A stretch of 35,500 nucleotides of DNA, taken from positions 1 to 35,500 of IMG/VR virus record IMGVR_UViG_3300048930_000159; one strand, given 5' to 3'. This document shows positions 29,728 to 35,500 of the stretch, piece by piece. The notes beneath the pieces are model-generated. The model saw nothing but the letters and a program-made list of their open reading frames with translations. It did no database searches and was not told the origin of the DNA. The translations under genes and the position numbers were made by a program. How positions within the stretch are numbered: position 1 is the stretch's first letter; each line of letters starts with the position of its first letter. The stretch comes from a virus.

Positions 29728-30378
29728 ATGGCTTACGACTCAAACGGCGTTTTTTCCCTCACCTACACCTGGGCGACCGAGGCGGCCAGCCCGCCGATCG
29801 CGATCTCGAAGCTCGACACCGAGATGGCGGGGATCGCCACTGGGTTGTCGCTGTGCGTACTGCGAAACGGCAACGGCGTTCCCACGGCCGATACGCCGTG
29901 GAACGACAAGAAGATCACCGGCCTCGCGGATGCAGCGGCCGCGACCGACGCGCTCAACCGGCAGACCGCCGACGCGCGCTACGGGGTGAAGTCGAGCGGC
30001 AACTTCACGATGGAGCTTGCCACGGAGGCTTCCGGCGGCAGCGTGCTCGCGAGCGGCACGGCGTACTGGACGAAGCACGGCAATATCGTCTGCGTGCGCC
30101 TGCCGATTCTGGTTGCCACGACGACCGATACCGGGATATGGCTGCGCGGAATGCCCGCAGACATCATCCCGTCGCTGACGGGCACTTACGTGCAAACATT
30201 CATCGTGCAGGGCGTCGTCGGCGGCGCGGCCAGTCCGGTGATGATTTATGTAAGCGAGACAACGTACTGGAGCCTGACCGGAGTCGTTGCATCGTTTGAC
30301 GGCGGGAATACGGCGCGCGGCGTCGGCGGGTTGAGTGGCGAGGGAATGCCGACGATCACGTATCAGGTTTCGGACTGA
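29728..30378 (+). CDS. Fibre-like virion protein (216 aa)
   Basis: ATG at 29728 with an AGGAAA Shine-Dalgarno (29716-29721). MAYDSNGVFSLTYTWATEAA is a common N-terminal for podophage tail fibre/spike attachment domains, and NRQTADARYGVKSSGNFTME is the trimer-linking motif that follows in many of them. The C-terminal ~100 residues are a small beta domain (SVLASGTAYWTKHGNIVCVR) as in short fibre tips. It likely attaches to the tail and is separate from the big adhesin block. No catalytic motif. Confidence 0.7.
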   Translation: MAYDSNGVFSLTYTWATEAASPPIAISKLDTEMAGIATGLSLCVLRNGNGVPTADTPWNDKKITGLADAAAATDALNRQTADARYGVKSSGNFTMELATEASGGSVLASGTAYWTKHGNIVCVRLPILVATTTDTGIWLRGMPADIIPSLTGTYVQTFIVQGVVGGAASPVMIYVSETTYWSLTGVVASFDGGNTARGVGGLSGEGMPTITYQVSD

Positions 30379-30779
30379 TGCTCCTGCTCGTGCTACTTGC
30401 TCAGACGCTCACGCTCGAGGCGGGTATCGCGACCAATGAGGTGCCCGCCGTGGGCGTGACGGTGGGCGGCATTGCGGGTCCGGTGGGGTCGCACTACGAG
30501 TTCGGGTTCGACTTCGTGGGCGACTCGCACGACTACGAGAGCAGCCCGAACGCAATCGGCCCGCGCGCGATGCTGGTGAAGACGTGGGGCAAGGCCGAGG
30601 CAGGGCTCGGGTTCCAGTGGTGGAACGTCGAGAGCGAGACATGCCAGTTCACCTTCGCGCTGCTCGCGCGCTGGCGATTCACCGAACGATGGGCCGCGCA
30701 GTGGCGACACGCCTCGAGCGCGAACTCGTGCCGGCCGAATCAGGGGTGGGACATCTTGACGGTTGGTTACTCGTTCTAA
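30378..30779 (+). CDS. PagL-like lipid A deacylase, outer-membrane beta-barrel (133 aa)
   Basis: The one-base overlap with the previous gene (TGATG) and a leucine-rich signal-like start (MLLLVLLAQTLTLEAG) suggest export. The C-terminus HASSANSCRPNQGWDILTVG aligns by eye with the PagL end H-x-S-N-A...PN.G..E: His111 and Ser113 match the catalytic His and Ser, and Asp125 stands exactly where the catalytic Glu is (14 residues after His). The protein ends in YSF, an aromatic C-terminal signature of outer-membrane barrels. Known PagL removes an acyl chain from lipid A at the outer membrane. The protein is shorter than typical PagL, and E-to-D is non-canonical, so activity is uncertain. Confidence 0.6.
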   Translation: MLLLVLLAQTLTLEAGIATNEVPAVGVTVGGIAGPVGSHYEFGFDFVGDSHDYESSPNAIGPRAMLVKTWGKAEAGLGFQWWNVESETCQFTFALLARWRFTERWAAQWRHASSANSCRPNQGWDILTVGYSF

Positions 30780-30791
30780 GGAACAACAACA

Positions 30792-31226
30792 ATGGGCTTC
30801 CTGAAAGAGATCCTCGCCTCGCTGATGGTGGACGCTTCGCCCGAGGATCGCTCGCGCACGTACCGGCTATTTTTCCGCGTCGTGGTGGCGGTGCATATCG
30901 CGTGGGCGTGCGGGCTGCTCGCCCCGCTCGGCATGAACGGGTTCGTGTTCGCGGGCGAGGTGGACGACAAGATCCAGGCTGCGGTCGAACCGATACGCGC
31001 CGAGCTTGGCGACGTGTCGGAGAAGGTCGCGCGCACCGAGGAAATCAGTAAACGGATCCTGATCGGGCAGATCGCCGCGCAGTTGCGTGACCTGAACCGG
31101 CTGCGCTGCACGACGAGCGACCATGAGGTGAGGCGGCGCATGGAGCGCGACATCGAGGAAGGGGAGCAGGAATACAAGGCGCTCACGGGTGAGCGGTATC
31201 CGCTCGCGGCATGCGGGGAACTGTGA
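30792..31226 (+). CDS. Single-span membrane protein with coiled coil (144 aa)
   Basis: AAGGA Shine-Dalgarno (30778-30782). Residues about 27-48 are a hydrophobic span (LFFRVVVAVHIAWACGLLAP); residues 57-130 are charged and helical (VEPIRAELGDVSEKVARTEE). It precedes the endolysin, so it probably belongs to the lysis cassette, perhaps as a holin partner or antiholin. No family is recognised. Confidence 0.6.
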   Translation: MGFLKEILASLMVDASPEDRSRTYRLFFRVVVAVHIAWACGLLAPLGMNGFVFAGEVDDKIQAAVEPIRAELGDVSEKVARTEEISKRILIGQIAAQLRDLNRLRCTTSDHEVRRRMERDIEEGEQEYKALTGERYPLAACGEL

Positions 31227-31227
31227 C

Positions 31228-31686
31228 ATGGCCTACACGCTATCCGCCCGCTCGCTGCGCAACCTGAAAGGCGTGCATCCCGACCTCGTGCGCGTCGTCA
31301 GGCACGCGCTCGAGCTAACCCCGATCGACTTCGTGGTGATCGAGGGGCTGCGCACCATGAAGCGCCAGCAGGAACTCGTCGCGACGGGCGCATCGCAGAC
31401 CATGAACAGCCGGCACATCACCGGCCATGCCGTTGACCTGGCCGCGTGGGTCGGTGAGATCCGCTGGGATATGGGGCTGTACTACCAGATCGCCGGGGCC
31501 GTGCAGAAAGCATCCCGGCTCACCGCGATCCCGGTGCGCTGGGGCGGCGCATGGGTCCGGCTGGATACGGCGACGAAGACCCCGGCGCAGCTCGTGGCGG
31601 ATTACGTCGCCTCGCGCAAGCTGGCGGGCAAAAAGGCATTCATTGACGCTCCGCATTGGGAGCTACCAGCGGGGTTGTATCCATGA
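31228..31686 (+). CDS. Endolysin, peptidase M15 (152 aa)
   Basis: ATG at 31228. SRHITGHAVDLAAW at 61-74 gives the M15 zinc motif H63-x6-D70, and the terminal APHWELP carries H143 with E145. VVIEGLRTMKRQQELVATGA is the usual M15 N-terminal helix/strand. Such enzymes are L-alanyl-D-glutamate or D-Ala-D-Ala carboxypeptidase-like endopeptidases that cut peptidoglycan cross-links. There is no signal or cell-wall-binding domain, so the holin is required. Followed by holin and spanin genes in the lysis cassette. Confidence 0.85.
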   Translation: MAYTLSARSLRNLKGVHPDLVRVVRHALELTPIDFVVIEGLRTMKRQQELVATGASQTMNSRHITGHAVDLAAWVGEIRWDMGLYYQIAGAVQKASRLTAIPVRWGGAWVRLDTATKTPAQLVADYVASRKLAGKKAFIDAPHWELPAGLYP

Positions 31687-31922
31687 ATCCAGTCCACACC
31701 CTGATCGCCCGCGCACTGCTGTCGGTGCTGTTCATCGCCGGATACGGATGGATCGTCGTCTCGGCGTTGCGGGCGGGTGACTTCTCGCCGTCCGTGAAAG
31801 AGGTGCTGATCTTTCTTTTCGGCGCACTGACAACCAGCGTCGTGACCATCGTGAACTACTGGTTCTCCAGCACTCAGGGGTCGGCGGACAAGACCGTGGC
31901 GATCACGAGGATGACCGAATGA
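31683..31922 (+). CDS. Holin candidate (79 aa, two spans)
   Basis: ATG at 31683 overlaps the endolysin stop by 4 bp. Two hydrophobic spans, about 12-33 (LLSVLFIAGYGWIVVSALRA) and 44-64 (KEVLIFLFGALTTSVVTIVN), and a charged tail with YWFSSTQGSADKT, a pattern common to phage holins of this class. It would form lesions in the inner membrane that release the endolysin. The place between endolysin and spanin supports the call. Confidence 0.75.
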   Translation: MNPVHTLIARALLSVLFIAGYGWIVVSALRAGDFSPSVKEVLIFLFGALTTSVVTIVNYWFSSTQGSADKTVAITRMTE

Positions 31923-32101
31923 AGGTCGAACCCTACTTGCTCTCGGACCATCTGGCCGAGGCCCTGTACCGGCTCAACCTCGCCCGTGAGGCCATGCGGG
32001 ACAACCCCGTGCGGCACCGCGAGGCGGCGCTGCACGCGCTGGTCGAGGCCGAGAAGTCGATCGCGCACGTCATCGGGCTTATTGCGGAGCGGGTCGAGTG
32101 A
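31919..32101 (+). CDS. Small helical protein in the lysis cassette (60 aa)
   Basis: ATGA overlap with the holin gene. Helical, with LSDHLAEALYRLNLAREAMR and EAALHALVEAEKSIAHVIGL. No membrane span. It could regulate lysis or be unrelated; no family is recognised. Confidence 0.55.
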   Translation: MKVEPYLLSDHLAEALYRLNLAREAMRDNPVRHREAALHALVEAEKSIAHVIGLIAERVE

Positions 32102-32481
32102 TCCCGCTCGTGTGGCTCAAGCTGGTGCCGTGGCGGGCCATTGCGGCCGGCATGGCGGTCGTGGCGCTGGTGTTCGGGCTGTGGAGAGTCAGCGAGTGGC
32201 GCAAGTCGCACATCGCCCTGCCAGAGGTACGGGCTACGCTGGCCGCTGAGATTGCCTGCGAGCCCCTGACGGCCTGCCAGGGACGCGCAGAGGCGCTGGC
32301 CGAGCTAGCACGCGAGGAAGCGGCCATCGCTGCACAGGCGGCGTTGGGTAAAGCTCAGGAAGCGGAAGCGAAGGCGCGGGCGGATGCGAGCGCGTGGCGG
32401 GCGAAGTACCGGGCGGCTATTCAGACGGATCCGGGGTGCCGGGAGTGGAGCGAGCAGCCGATTCGGTGTCCCGTGGAGTGA
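32098..32481 (+). CDS. Inner-membrane spanin (i-spanin, Rz-like, 127 aa)
   Basis: GTG start at 32098 overlapping the previous stop (GTGA). N-terminal signal-anchor (residues about 13-30, AIAAGMAVVALVFGLW), a periplasmic coiled coil (EALAELAREEAAIAAQAALG, KAQEAEAKARADASAWRAKY) and the typical Rz end CREWSEQPIRCPVE. Cys pairs at 54, 60, 114 and 124 fit periplasmic disulfides. It pairs with the lipoprotein encoded at 32619 and fuses inner and outer membranes in the last lysis step. Confidence 0.8.
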   Translation: MIPLVWLKLVPWRAIAAGMAVVALVFGLWRVSEWRKSHIALPEVRATLAAEIACEPLTACQGRAEALAELAREEAAIAAQAALGKAQEAEAKARADASAWRAKYRAAIQTDPGCREWSEQPIRCPVE

Positions 32482-32620
32482 GGTCGTACCCCATGCTCCA
32501 CGCGAGCCTCGCGAGGCTATACAGCGGGGCAACATTGAAAGCCGGGGGTGCGCCACGCGCTAACTCGGCTACGCGACGTGCGATCTGCAATTCATAAGCA
32601 ACGTAATCTTCAAACGCCAT
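32417..32620 (-). CDS. Candidate antisense protein between the spanin genes (67 aa)
   Basis: ATG at 32620-32618, back-to-back with the plus-strand o-spanin ATG at 32619-32621 in the sequence CATG, and preceded on the minus strand by GAGGTGACGC, a good Shine-Dalgarno. The translation (MAFEDYVAYELQIARRVAEL) is coherent and helical in its first half. The last 65 bp overlap the spanin gene antisense. It would be the terminal gene of the leftward operon. Reality is uncertain because of the overlap. Confidence 0.45.
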   Translation of the reverse strand: MAFEDYVAYELQIARRVAELARGAPPAFNVAPLYSLARLAWSMGYDLTPRDTESAARSTPGTPDPSE

Positions 32621-32864
32621 GCGTCACCTCATTCTGTTGCCGATCATACTGCTCTCCGGCTGCGTGACCGAGCGCATCATCGAGCGCCCGGTGCCCATCC
32701 AGCCCCCGTCCCTATGCCTCACCGACTGCCCGGTGCCGGATACCGTCCCGACGACCAATGGTGCGCTGCTCGAGTCCTGGCAAGCCCACCGTGAAGCCGT
32801 GGCTTGCTTCAGGGCGAGGCAGCAGTGCATCCGCGAGATGGTCACTGCGCCGCCGGCCAGATAG
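32619..32864 (+). CDS. Outer-membrane spanin lipoprotein (o-spanin, Rz1-like, 81 aa)
   Basis: Begins MRHLILLPIILLSGC: a lipoprotein signal with lipobox LLSGC (C15 is the lipidated residue). The mature part is Pro-rich (RPVPIQPPSLCLTDCPVPD), as in Rz1 proteins. In contrast to lambda, the gene is not nested in the i-spanin gene but lies 137 bp behind it. No good Shine-Dalgarno is visible, so translation may rely on read-through from upstream. It completes the spanin pair. Confidence 0.8.
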   Translation: MRHLILLPIILLSGCVTERIIERPVPIQPPSLCLTDCPVPDTVPTTNGALLESWQAHREAVACFRARQQCIREMVTAPPAR

Positions 32865-32967
32865 CCGCGACCGGGCCTGAGTTCGCCATCAGGTATACCA
32901 CCGCCGCGCCAGCCGCCAGCGCCACGGCGACGCCGATCCATTCCGTGACTTTAGTCGGTCGCTTCAT
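32842..32967 (-). CDS. Tiny membrane protein (41 aa)
   Basis: Minus-strand ATG at 32967-32965, TGA at 32844-32842; a GGGGGA Shine-Dalgarno is at the right distance. The start overlaps the stop of the upstream leftward gene (ATGA). MKRPTKVTEWIGVAVALAAG continues AAVVYLMANSGPVAA: one transmembrane span at about 10-28. Its end overlaps the o-spanin gene end by 23 bp, so the two operons converge here. Function unknown. Confidence 0.5.
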   Translation of the reverse strand: MKRPTKVTEWIGVAVALAAGAAVVYLMANSGPVAAIWPAAQ

Positions 32968-33464
32968 GCGTCCCCCGCTAGGTGGGCGTCGATGCGGTTA
33001 TTGAGCCGCGTGTTGTTGCACATGCTGCAAGGACAATCACCCTCGGTTGTGCCGTCATCGCGACTCCAACCGCGCAGCGCCTCCCTTGCTTCTCCTAGTA
33101 GTTCCCGCGCAACGGTTAGCATCTCGTCGTAATGTATGCAGGCGGCGTGCGCCTTGTCATGGGCGCGGAATGCGGCGTCACGGTCTGATTCTGCCTCCAC
33201 CAGCGCCGCCTCTGCGTTCTCCGCACGAGTGACGATCGGGGCGCGCTCCTCACGTAGCCCAGCGACCATGTTGCTGATCTGCGTAATCATGCCAGCGGCG
33301 TCTGGTAGCGGTTTCCAGTTGTCCGGAGCGCCGCACTTGTCGGCCATTGCGACTACCAATACACGCGCCTCACGTTCTGCGTCGGCCAGCCGCGAGCGGA
33401 GGGTAGCAACGGCAGTTTCTGCGTTATGGGCGCGTTCTTCGTAGGTGTCACCAAATTCACTCAT
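32964..33464 (-). CDS. Coiled-coil protein of the leftward operon (166 aa)
   Basis: A helical, charged protein (RAHNAETAVATLRSRLADAE, RAENAEAALVEAESDRDAAF) with a Cys pair near the end (CPCSMC) and the terminal motif NRIDAHLAGDA. The terminal (I)DAHLA motif recurs in its neighbours, encoded by an exact 22-bp DNA repeat. Such proteins are similar in style to Ea22-like phage accessory proteins. Function unknown. Confidence 0.6.
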   Translation of the reverse strand: MSEFGDTYEERAHNAETAVATLRSRLADAEREARVLVVAMADKCGAPDNWKPLPDAAGMITQISNMVAGLREERAPIVTRAENAEAALVEAESDRDAAFRAHDKAHAACIHYDEMLTVARELLGEAREALRGWSRDDGTTEGDCPCSMCNNTRLNNRIDAHLAGDA

Positions 33465-33771
33465 GGCTTTGCTCCATTGCTGCGTCGATGGCGGCGATCC
33501 TTAGCGCCACGCAATCAAGGTTGGCGCTAACGGCTACTGGGATTGCGACGTAGGCCTCATGCTCGTGCCGAAGCCACCGGGCATTCTTTATACCCCATCG
33601 CATCCGCTCCGCGTCCTTGCGCAGTTCGTCCACGTAGGCGAGCAGGTCGCGGCGGTCTGCAACAGGCCATGCGACCAGTCTGTGCGCTATGTCCTTCGAC
33701 ATATTCGCCTGAGCCTCAAACACATCGTCGTAGTCACGGTCCCGCGCTCGTATCGAGTCAAGGTCGATCAT
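33457..33771 (-). CDS. Modular early protein (104 aa)
   Basis: Starts MIDLDSIRARDRDYDDVFEA, continues with DRRDLLAYVDELRKDAERMR, then WLRHEHEAYVA and ends AIDAAMEQSHE. Each of these segments has a counterpart in a neighbouring gene: MIDLEAIRAR and DRRALLAYVDAL at 34961-35206, RKDAERYRWLRTQH at 33768-34199. So the gene looks assembled from shared modules. No biochemical function is recognised. Confidence 0.6.
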   Translation of the reverse strand: MIDLDSIRARDRDYDDVFEAQANMSKDIAHRLVAWPVADRRDLLAYVDELRKDAERMRWGIKNARWLRHEHEAYVAIPVAVSANLDCVALRIAAIDAAMEQSHE

Positions 33772-34199
33772 GGCTTCCCCTCCCGCGCAAGATGGGCGTC
33801 GATGGCGGCATCAAGCCCGGTAGAGGTCAGTGCACCGACCCCAGCGACGTGTACCGGCCCACGCAGGATGTTAGCGTGCTGCGTTCGCAGCCACCGATAC
33901 CGCTCCGCGTCCTTGCGCAGCGCCGCGTTCTCGGCGGTCAAAGCGTCGTGCTTATCCCGCCACTCATGCGCCCACCGCTGTTGTGCTTTGCCGTAAGCCT
34001 CGGCCTCGGCCAGCCGCTTCGCGTAACCGCTCGATTCATTTGCCGCCTGTTCGTTCAGCTCGGCCTCTCGCTTCCACGAAGCTGCGACCAGTTCTGCCTC
34101 ATGTAGACGCTCGCGCAGTGTCTCCAGATCACACATGGCGCAGCCCTGATAGGCGTCCTCGCCGTGCTTGTCGCAGCCGTAGCTTTCAGTCGTGGTCAT
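33768..34199 (-). CDS. Modular early protein with Cys/His N-terminus (143 aa)
   Basis: The N-terminus MTTTESYGCDKHGEDAYQGC then AMCD gives C-x2-H and CxxC, a possible zinc site. A coiled coil (LETLRERLHEAELVAASWKR) and HDALTAENAALRKDAERYRW follow, then IDAHLAREGKP at the end. The ALTAENAALRKDAE segment is encoded by a 38-bp exact DNA repeat shared with 34668-34964. The RKDAERYRWLR block is common in phage accessory proteins of GC-rich hosts. ATGA overlaps on both sides. Confidence 0.6.
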   Translation of the reverse strand: MTTTESYGCDKHGEDAYQGCAMCDLETLRERLHEAELVAASWKREAELNEQAANESSGYAKRLAEAEAYGKAQQRWAHEWRDKHDALTAENAALRKDAERYRWLRTQHANILRGPVHVAGVGALTSTGLDAAIDAHLAREGKP

Positions 34200-34678
34200 G
34201 GCTTCCTCGCTAGGTGGGCGTCGATGCGGGCAATCTTGTTAATCCACATTGACATCTTCACGCCAAGTTCAGTCAGATTGCATCCAACATCAGCAGCAAT
34301 TTGTGCTTCGTTCATCGCTCTGGCGTAGTCCTCCCGCACATCCCGCAGCAGCGCGTCGGCAGCGGCCAGTCTCTCCCGTGCTTTGCGCAGCGCGTCGAAT
34401 ACGCTCGGCGACCCTTGATCGAAGCGCCGGGCCTCTAGCCGCGCGCGTCGCTCCTGCTCGTCGGTCAGCCGCGAGCGGAGGGATTCGATTTCGTCGGCTC
34501 CAGCCCTGACCCGCAGCGCATACACGCGCAAGGCGTCAACGGTGCGAGACAAGCAATTGAGCCAATAGATGCGCGGACGGTCAGGCAGGTGATCGTCGTC
34601 AAACTCTGATGGCAAACCAGTCGCCCGCGCCATGTCGGCGGCGAGTCGGATCAAGTCTTTCGCGATGTCATTCGGCAT
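34196..34678 (-). CDS. Modular helical early protein (160 aa)
   Basis: I choose the ATG at 34678-34676 (MPNDIAKDLIRLAADMARAT); a longer frame runs into the upstream gene. Helical and charged with a coiled coil (ADEIESLRSRLTDEQERRAR) and the same end as its neighbours, IARIDAHLARKP, encoded by the 22-bp repeat. The start overlaps the end of the upstream gene by 11 bp. No family is recognised. Confidence 0.55.
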   Translation of the reverse strand: MPNDIAKDLIRLAADMARATGLPSEFDDDHLPDRPRIYWLNCLSRTVDALRVYALRVRAGADEIESLRSRLTDEQERRARLEARRFDQGSPSVFDALRKARERLAAADALLRDVREDYARAMNEAQIAADVGCNLTELGVKMSMWINKIARIDAHLARKP

Positions 34679-34964
34679 GGCTCTCTCCCATTGCGGCGTC
34701 GCGCTTGGCCCGCTCATCGCGGTACATCTGGCGCGTTTCCTCGGCCAGATCGTTCCAGTGCGGAGCATTAGTGAATCCCTGCGCCGCCGCCGTTCGGTCG
34801 TAAAGCGAACGGGCCTCCGCGTCCTTGCGCAGCGCCGCGTTCTCGGCGGTCAGGGCGTCGTAGTCTCTACCCGCAGGGCAGCACTGGCGCGGCCCTGCCA
34901 TTACGAGACAGAACCCGCAGTACGCGCAGGCATTCCCACCGCCAGCCAATTTTCTAAAGCTCAT
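34668..34964 (-). CDS. Modular early protein with Cys cluster (98 aa)
   Basis: ATG at 34964-34962 (MSFRKLAGGGNACAYCGFCL). The N-terminal CxxCxxC and later QCC give five cysteines in about 35 residues, perhaps a metal site. YDALTAENAALRKDAEARSL carries the repeat shared with the 143-residue gene. The end DAAMGESHAE recalls AIDAAMEQSHE of the 104-residue protein. Confidence 0.55.
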   Translation of the reverse strand: MSFRKLAGGGNACAYCGFCLVMAGPRQCCPAGRDYDALTAENAALRKDAEARSLYDRTAAAQGFTNAPHWNDLAEETRQMYRDERAKRDAAMGESHAE

Positions 34965-35206
34965 GGCCGCTTCTCCTTCGGCAGCAGGGCGCGGAGGTCG
35001 GCAAGCGCCCACGCTACGCCGTCAACCGTCCCGTCGTCGTACTCGCTAAAGAACCGGCCCGTCGCCGCCACGAGCGCATCGACGTAGGCGAGCAGGGCGC
35101 GGCGGTCGTCCGCTGCAATCTTGAAATGCACGTTCGCCATATCAGCGGTTGCGCTTTCGTACACGCCAGCCGCAACCCGCGCTCGGATCGCTTCAAGGTC
35201 GATCAT
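34961..35206 (-). CDS. Modular early protein (81 aa)
   Basis: MIDLEAIRARVAAGVYESAT and DDRRALLAYVDALVAATGRF are the same modules as in the 104-residue gene at 33457-33771, whereas the C-terminal half (DGTVDGVAWALADLRALLPK) is unique. The corresponding DNA differs at 1 of 26 bases in the AYVD segment (35082-35107 against 33632-33657). ATGA overlap with both neighbours. Function unknown. Confidence 0.6.
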   Translation of the reverse strand: MIDLEAIRARVAAGVYESATADMANVHFKIAADDRRALLAYVDALVAATGRFFSEYDDGTVDGVAWALADLRALLPKEKRP

Positions 35207-35337
35207 TGCTTCGGCCTCACGTTACGCTTGAACAAAATCGCCAGCCTCTCCATCCATTTCAGCGCCTCAAGGTGCCGGCGCTCGCGCTCGAGTTCGGCGG
35301 CGTCCCTCGGCCTCAACCAGTACGGAGCCTGGCTCAT
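35203..35337 (-). CDS. Small charged protein (44 aa)
   Basis: ATG at 35337-35335, TGA at 35205-35203; both ends overlap neighbours in the ATGA pattern. The translation begins MSQAPYWLRPRDAAELERER and ends in a short helix LKWMERLAILFKRN. It is a coherent short gene in a chain of coupled genes. Function unknown. Confidence 0.55.
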   Translation of the reverse strand: MSQAPYWLRPRDAAELERERRHLEALKWMERLAILFKRNVRPKQ

Positions 35338-35500
35338 GGGGTGAGCCTCTCGATCAGCGTATTGACCGTCTCGAGCAGCGTCTCGTCATCCCCGAACTCA
35401 GCCCTGAAAGACTTGGGCGCACGGGCCAGCGACGGGCCGTAGTAGCGGTTCGCCTCGGCCACGGTAAGGTCATCGGGTGGCTGTCCGCGATGATGCCAAG
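35334..35500 (-). CDS. C-terminal part of a small leftward protein (runs off the right edge)
   Basis: The minus-strand frame enters at 35500 and ends at TGA 35336-35334. It encodes 55 codons including stop after 2 leading bases; the end reads DDETLLETVNTLIERLTP. If the window is circular, it continues the frame that starts at 43. Function unknown. Confidence 0.6.
   Translation of the reverse strand, partial: WHHRGQPPDDLTVAEANRYYGPSLARAPKSFRAEFGDDETLLETVNTLIERLTP

Larger units (their letters stand above)
32976..35107. repeat. Dispersed direct repeats in the leftward operon
   Basis: Exact or near-exact copies: 38 bp at 33903-33940 and 34815-34852; a 21-bp core (33604-33624) shared with 33900-33920; 22 bp at 32976-32997 and 34208-34229; 26 bp with one mismatch at 33632-33657 and 35082-35107. 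All are in coding sequence, in frame with the shared protein modules. They may be both the result of and the substrate for recombination among these genes. Confidence 0.8.

Noticed and set aside
32394-32597. Plus-strand 67-codon frame between the spanin genes
   Set aside because: It overlaps the i-spanin in another frame, has no ribosome site and a biased translation; the antisense frame is better supported.
1-35500. tRNA genes
   Set aside because: I noticed no cloverleaf with a TTC-type T-loop in gaps; almost all sequence is coding.

Overview
The window is phage DNA. It carries a GC-rich, tightly packed genome of a short-tailed (podovirus-like) bacteriophage, probably infecting a GC-rich Gram-negative proteobacterium. 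Support: terminase, portal, scaffold, capsid, P22-type adaptor and stabiliser/nozzle proteins, ejection-type internal virion proteins, an M15 endolysin, a holin candidate and a two-component spanin pair, which implies an outer membrane in the host. I see no tail-tube, tape-measure or sheath gene, no integrase, no DNA or RNA polymerase, no tRNA gene and no CRISPR array.

Layout. (1) 1-982, minus strand: small early-type genes read leftward. (2) 983-1451: a regulatory hub with divergent sigma70-like promoters, a 65-residue HTH repressor whose transcript appears leaderless, a 12-bp inverted repeat that could be an operator, a hairpin after the repressor, and an extended -10 promoter with a dyad. 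(3) 1452-4133, plus: a replication-initiator-like gene with iteron-like repeats inside it, then small accessory genes, one with a twin-arginine signal and one PD-(D/E)XK nuclease. (4) 4123-8608: small terminase, large terminase (reading frame broken by 5 nt in its P-loop) and portal. (5) 8605-19158: about 10.5 kb of beta-rich adhesin/hydrolase-like virion proteins, including an 875-residue protein with 17 Gly-rich repeats. (6) 19158-22117: zinc ribbon, scaffold, capsid and decoration candidate, closed by a strong terminator. (7) 22202-29463: adaptor, stabiliser, acetyltransferase and ejection proteins. (8) 29460-32864: an antisense membrane gene, a fibre-like protein, a PagL-like lipid A deacylase, endolysin, holin and spanins. 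(9) 32417-35500, minus strand: a chain of small overlapping genes sharing interchangeable sequence modules.

The two ends appear to belong together. The truncated minus-strand gene at 1-43 and the truncated minus-strand gene at 35334-35500 join in frame into one 69-codon gene. This would make the leftward genes at both ends a single operon fired from the promoter at 1016-1044. I therefore infer, without proof, that the window is a complete circularly permuted genome with two divergent transcription arms that converge near 32.84-32.86 kb. The phage would rely on host polymerases for replication.

Items most worth following: the oriLambda-like origin candidate inside the initiator gene, the repressor hub, the 5-nt insertion in the terminase Walker A motif, the PagL-like enzyme in the late cassette, the Gly-rich repeat adhesin with a C-terminal module shared with a second virion protein, and the modular paralogue family in the leftward operon.
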